Assembly (NCBI GenBank): GCA_023525715.1
Contig: CM042013.1
Coordinates: 83,812,494 to 83,876,493, forward strand
Reading direction: 5' to 3'
DNA from: Cichorium intybus
Lineage: Eukaryota; Streptophyta; Magnoliopsida; Asterales; Asteraceae
Length of the DNA: 64,000 bases
Numbering within the stretch: position 1 is the first letter of the stretch; each line of letters starts with the position of its first letter. A program made the position numbers and the translations under genes. The notes beneath the pieces were generated by a model. It was not told where the DNA came from. It did no database searches and saw only the letters and a program-made list of their open reading frames with translations. Positions 59,041-64,000 of this stretch are shown in pieces.

Positions 59041-60852
59041 AGTTCTCTCTTCCTTCAAAAGATTCTGTCCTCGGAATCTCTTAGAATATGTATGGTCTAT
59101 ACAACCACCTCACTACCGTAGTCACACATCAAGTACAACAATGACGTTTTCATCTCGTCATCTCACATGACATGTACATACTGTCACTTCTCATTTACTC
59201 ATAATATAGCTAAAGCCCGCTATCATCCTCATAAGATGATCTCTATAGCCATATTGACTATCATCATTGCCACGTAGGCAAGTACTCACTCTTTTAGAGC
59301 CTGCCCTTTGTTTTAGCTTTGTTGACACCATAGTATCTCATCTCACTCCTCCAATAACTATCATCGTTTACATACACACATATCTATGGCTCACATCGAG
59401 CCACATTCTCAGCGTACTATCCACTCTCTCTGTAACACTAATCTCAATTAACTATTTGGCACTCAACTTCCGTTTCAAATCTCCTTGAAATGGTTTACTC
59501 TAACTCAACAAGGAAAATAGTTTCACCGATTCCAAGCTTATACTCTCTGTCAATTTACTCCTCCAATCGTAACATGCCAGTTATGATTTCTCCTACTAAC
59601 ATATTCTCATCGACCAGGGTTAGAGAAATACTCACATAACATACAAAACACATACATCAAAATGTCTCACCCATGTCACACAACTCAGTATTACAGGAAT
59701 AAATCCATAATATAATAAAATATTAGAAACTATGTCAAGTTTCACTTGCGCCTCCTCTAAATTCGGTATTTAACCCTCAATACTTTGGTCACACAAGACC
59801 CTTTTCAGTTGTCTTACCACCACAACCAATTACAACTTCTCCAAAACGTCATTTATCTCTGCTCCCACCTCAGCACACATATTAGGTTTTCACCCAATAT
59901 ACAACTAACAATCCTCCACCAAGAATGGCTACTCTTTGTCTCCGTTTAATAACATACCCCATGTTATTTTCTCTATATGTACTCATTCGCTACATCATCT
60001 CTTATGTAGACAATCCACATCACATTCTCACTCGATCATTAGTCCTATCGGACTCAATAATTTATTATCAATAAATTCACAACATAGCCGCATAAATCTT
60101 TTCTCACATATCGTTAGTAACTATTTTACTGTCATCATTTCCATGTCATTTTCATCTCAATCTCTAATCTGTCAGAATAACATATAAGAGATCATATATA
60201 CCGCTCATCGCAATATTTACACATAGCTCACAAGGAAAACAATAACATCAAACACTGCAATCTCTACGATGAAATAATGTCTCATCGTCCGACTAACTCA
60301 TTAACCTCATAGAAATCTCAACATTGTTTAAACATAATCCACTATCAATCGTCTCACACGAGTAAGTAGTTATGTCACTATAACACATACACATTTCTCT
60401 TATCAGCAGTAATTGGTTTGATTGCTAAGGAACGAATCCTATCAATCACAATCACAATTACTTTTATACTCTTTTTAACTCATTACGTAGTTATACAACT
60501 TTATCTCGCTCAACAAGCAAGTAAATTTCACACATTCTCATATTAGTATATTAACACATAGTTATAACTCAATTTCATCCTCAACATCGTTTATACACGA
60601 CACACACAAACACTCACAGCAGCACCTCTAGTTGTAGCATTTTATAGTACCACCTTGTAGTACTCTCATATAGTAAATTTGCCTCAGCTCTGTCCTTTCC
60701 TCAACCTTCAAGGTTTTGAGCCACACAAGCTCACCAATTTACTCACACATATACCCAAAAGTAGTATAGTCTCAATACTCCGTATCATCATCATACAATG
60801 CACGCCTGTCTACACACAAGCACGACATTGCAGCACCACTCCAGCTCAGCTT

Positions 60853-61006
60853 ATGGTACCCCGTACCATCCTCCTCTCTCGTCACTCACACTATCTTATA
60901 GTACCCCGTATTATCCTCCAAACTCACTACTCAACGCTATCTCACGGTACCTCGTACCGTTCGCCAACCTCATCACTCAACACTCTCTCGCGGTATCTCG
61001 TACCGT
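60853..61006. repeat. Four 46-bp repeats, each with a GTAC palindrome
   Basis: Palindromic cores lie at 60853-60869 (ATGGTAC CCC GTACCAT), 60898-60914 (ATAGTAC CCC GTATTAT), 60944-60960 (ACGGTAC CTC GTACCGT) and 60990-61006 (GCGGTAT CTC GTACCGT). They are spaced 45, 46 and 46 bp. The stem is perfect in the first and third. The second has one G-T pair and the fourth two, on the plus strand. The separating text is ACTCA-rich. Confidence 0.88.
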
Positions 61007-61829
61007 TCTTTACACTCACCACTCAATTCTCTACGACCTCAAGTAATAAAACTCACCGCCTCACTCAATTATGTAAGAGCTACCGGCTACTAAGGCTGTT
61101 TCAACTCATATAAATCATAAAGACTTAAAAACATCAACCGTAAAGACCCACAAAAATTTTTAAACCGCAAAAACTCAACACTCAATATATCAACTCATAA
61201 TCAGCGGTAATGTGCAATCAGCTACACATTCACCGTCTCTCTTAGCTTATTCTCTTTTGGCTATCTCAACCATTTAGTATGATCAACCACACTTGCAACT
61301 CAACTATCAACAATAACTCAAGATCTTGTTCAACTCATACTTTTTCTCAACTCATACTCTTTTACAACTCATGTCAACTCATACTCATACTCCTTCGCAA
61401 GATAACTCACATCAACCCATACTCTTTGACTATCTTAGTCAATTAGTGTGCTCAGTCACACTTTCAAATCAATTACCAACTTTGGTTCTCCATTTCTTTT
61501 AACTCATGTTCTTCGGATATTTCAGCCAAATTTTAACCATTTATAGCTCATTTACATTACAATTTATAACACTAGTAATGTAATAAAGTTACTCACATAT
61601 GATACAATCTGCCACTAAGGCATACACGCAACACACACTCATTACATAATATCTTTGTTATAATATTCACAAATACAAAATATAATATACACAATCGTCA
61701 ATCCCAAAGGAACAAAATTGTTCACGTACTTCAACTCTCAACTCTGGAGTGTAATCAGCTACACCCACATATTTTAACTCTTAGCTCATGCTCAACTCAT
61801 GCACATACTCATACTCATTCTCATCATCA

Positions 61830-62030
61830 GTTGGAATGTTGCCTCAATTGGAATCTCATCTCATTATCAGCTGGAATCTCGCCATTAGCTGGGATCTCAT
61901 CTCATCATTTGCTGGAATCTCGCCATCAGCTGGGATCTCCTTTCATCATCAGCTGTAATCTTGCCATCAGTTGGGATCTCATCTCATCATCAGCTGGAAT
62001 CTCGCCATCAGCTGGGATCTCATCTCATAA
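61830..62030. repeat. 41-bp tandem repeat (CAGCTGGAATCTCGCC)
   Basis: Copies of CTGGAATCTCGCC start at 61871, 61912, 61953 (variant) and 61994, an exact 41-bp period. Each is paired with a second CATCAGCTGGGATCTC block, so the unit itself may be an older duplication. Confidence 0.88.
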
Positions 62031-62361
62031 AATATCTCATCTCATATTCTGCAAACATCACATTGTCTACTAAAATTCTCGTTTTCTCATTAGTTGATAT
62101 CTCATATCAACTAAAATCTCGTCTCATCATCCACTATTGGTCCAACCGGTAGTGACCAATTCCTCAAATCATCCTTCATCTGACTCCATATCTATATTCA
62201 CACATAGAATATAACAAATAACAAATATAACAGAAAAGTTATACTCAACTCATACACCAACATCTGTAGCAGTATCTTTTCCAAGCATGTGATAGGGGTT
62301 CTCTCTCTCCTCGGTTCAAGTCTAGGACTCTACACTCAAAGACCTAGTTCACTTAAACCAT

Positions 62362-62373
62362 GCTCTGATACCA
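62362..62373 (-). other. Primer-binding site of the LARD-like element
   Basis: The complement reads TGGTATCAGAGC, a perfect initiator tRNA-Met site, three bases inside the 5' LTR edge at 62377. Confidence 0.88.
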
Positions 62374-62376
62374 ACT

Positions 62377-63138
62377 TGTAATGCCCAGTTTATCATACTT
62401 AGTAACCCAAAAAATTTCAAACAATAATACATCAAAATGGGCATATTTGTACTCAAACCATGAAAACAAGATGTTATCAAAATAAATAATTAGACAATAG
62501 GTCCTTACAAATATGACCAGGAATTAAAAATAAATCTAACACAACTAAAGGACAGACTCTAAACTTGTCCGTCTCTCTTTATCACATGCCTTCCCCTATC
62601 ACAGCTACAGATACTTGCAAAACAACATAACACTCAAGTGTAAGCTTATATAAATCTTAGTGAATAACCTCCAACTCTTCTCTTAAATCTCATCATCAAC
62701 ATGTGTTTCTCATCTTCGGCTCTTGCTAATCTCATTAGCAATTATAAATATATATCTCCTCTCTAACTCTGAAAACTACAATCACATTAACTTTACAACA
62801 CCAGTTAAATGTTAACAAATATCAACCTTTCAGTAAGTATCATACTTGATACTTCTCACAAACTCAATCATAATCATTCATTTATATATACTCTTTTTGC
62901 AACCAGTTATACTCTAGCTCAATAGCTCTCATGGCTATACAAATCGACTCAAAACTCTTTAACACGAGTACATTAGCATTTACTCGGTATATACAATCAA
63001 TATGTATGTTCAACGCAATTATTATTATTCACAAATAACAATTTACTCCTCAATTAGATTGTAACGATATCAACATAACACATATACAAATATCTAACCT
63101 ACAACAAGGTAAAACTCCACTCAAGTACTAGAGAGTAC
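62377..63138 (-). repeat. 5' LTR of the LARD-like element, interrupted
   Basis: It begins TGTAATGCCC (compare TGTAACACCC at 46222) and follows the 3' LTR almost base for base until AGAGAGTAC. There a new sequence starts (TGACACGCCC). The remaining roughly 1 kb of this LTR must lie beyond the window. Confidence 0.85.
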
Positions 63139-64000
63139 TGACACGCCCAGGTCGTCGTGCGGTCAAAAATAGTAAAATAACCTAACACACACTAGTACAG
63201 TGGTAGTCAGGGTCGATCCACAAGAGTTACGTGTTCAAGGTAGGCAACAGATTACCAATTGTAGTGTCACTCTACAACCAGAGGATCTAGTTTCTAACTT
63301 TTACCGAAAATAGTCCCGAAATCACAAAATCCAACAAATCCAAAAACTAACTCTAACATTAACCAATCCAATTCAATTTCTAAACTAAAAGAAGTTACTG
63401 AAATCAGAAAGTATAATCTAAATCCAAAAACACAAGAACAATCGAATACAATCAAACATTCAAATCCATCCAAAAGCATTCCAAAGCATAAAAACCGTAA
63501 AAAGAGCAATTAACAATAACCGAATGATTAACTATTAAAAACTCAGATCCAACTTGTCCAAAACAGTAAACAAAAGATTTCAGAAACCTAAACCTAATGC
63601 TAATGGTTGTCACACCCAATAACACTAGCCAAGCTACTAAAAACTACTAAACTACTTGAAAATTAAAAGAGAAAACAATAAATACCAATTATGGTCGATT
63701 GAAAACTGAAACTTGGAGTCAAAGAAGCCTTGGGAGTCGTTCCGATGCCAGGTCTTTGCTACTGATTTCGACCTAGAACCCTCTATTTATAGTTTTGAAA
63801 AATAAAAGACCGCGTCGCGCGCATTAAGAATCCGCGGCGCGCGTACGAGATTATCCCCGTTTTTTCGGCATTTGAATCTTCTCCACCGCCTCAATCATGA
63901 CTCAGCGCGTCGTGCCCTTGTACATCTCCGCGGCAGGGTGCGAATTCGACTCTTTTGTCTTTATCTTCAAACTTCTTCCATTTTGTACGCATTTAGCCCC
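63139..64000. mobile_element. Edge of another inserted element, probably an LTR retrotransposon
   Basis: The sequence starts TGACACGCCCAGGTCG directly after AGAGAGTAC of the broken LARD LTR. CAGGGTCGATCCACAAGAG near 63207-63225 resembles text common near the 3' ends of Tat/Ogre-type gypsy elements. GC-rich CGCGTCGCGCG and CCGCGGCGCGCG blocks lie at 63812-63842. The other end is outside the window, so class and length are uncertain. The minus-strand frame at 63294-63509 has no recognisable domain. Confidence 0.5.

Larger units (their letters stand above)
59041..62361 (-). other. Internal region of the LARD-like element, non-coding
   Basis: These 3.3 kb are rich in ACTCAT, CTCATACTC and CATCTC text on the plus strand. 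I found no gag, protease, integrase or reverse transcriptase motif in any frame, and the longer frames (for example 60679-61113) are low-complexity. Two repeat arrays inside, at 60853-61006 and 61830-62030, are listed separately. Confidence 0.7.
46222..63138 (-). mobile_element. Large non-coding gypsy-type retrotransposon (LARD-like), nested
   Basis: Two direct repeats of about 762 bp (46222-46985 and 62377-63138) mark its LTRs. Next to the right one is a perfect tRNA-Met primer site, so the element reads leftwards. The 3' LTR is about 1.81 kb once an 11-kb copia block is removed. The 5' LTR is cut after 762 bp by another insertion at 63139. The 3.3-kb internal region has no gag or pol. By structure it is a LARD-type non-autonomous element. 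The lineage is inferred only from LTR end style (TGTAACACCC). Confidence 0.78.

Noticed and set aside
60679..61113. 144-codon plus-strand frame
   Set aside because: It is low-complexity Ser/Thr/His-rich text across the 46-bp repeat array of a non-coding element. It lies on the strand opposite to the element's sense.

Overview
The window reads as nuclear DNA of a flowering plant. It is AT-rich and sparsely coding, it carries one intron-rich housekeeping gene, and almost everything else is nested plant retrotransposon sequence (Ty1/copia, Ty3/gypsy-type LTRs, an L1-type LINE, a tRNA-derived SINE, a hAT relic). The gene resembles Arabidopsis FRIENDLY closely, so a dicot is likely. The exact species cannot be read from the sequence.

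Layout. (1) 672-8093, minus strand: a complete FRIENDLY/clustered-mitochondria (CLU) gene, 28 coding exons with GT-AG introns in consistent phase, plus a probable 5'UTR intron up to about 8473. (2) 9081-16072, plus strand: a full-length L1 LINE bounded by a 19-bp target-site duplication, with ORF1 and ORF2 broken by frameshifts and a stop. (3) 17435-22700: copia-like and gypsy-like LTR debris without coding capacity. (4) 22704-33695, minus strand: fragments of at least three copia elements. One (5' LTR 30569-31021) is inserted in the gag of another (5' LTR 33012-33695) and itself carries a SINE with a 17-bp duplication. (5) 33696-46221: a mosaic of non-coding LTR-derived repeats interrupted by a 474-bp hAT deletion derivative (TSD ACTATGGT), a 2.6-kb solo LTR (TSD TTTAC), a LINE ORF1 relic and a 4.3-kb solo LTR (TSD GTTGT). 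(6) 46222-63138, minus strand: a large non-coding gypsy-type element (LARD-like) with LTRs and a tRNA-Met primer site. Its 3' LTR is split by an 11-kb copia block (47705-58704, TSD GTCTC) that holds three LTRs and two partial internal regions. (7) 63139-64000: the edge of another inserted element.

How it works together: only the FRIENDLY gene looks functional. Its product is expected in the cytosol, associating with mitochondria and controlling their distribution and mitophagy. The rest records successive insertions, solo-LTR formation and decay. The most unusual structures are the tandem-LTR copia block sharing one target-site duplication, alternating inverted repeats in its LTRs, and a 46-bp repeat with a palindromic core inside the LARD-like element. 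I did not find a clear new gene system, and I could not run any alignment or database search.
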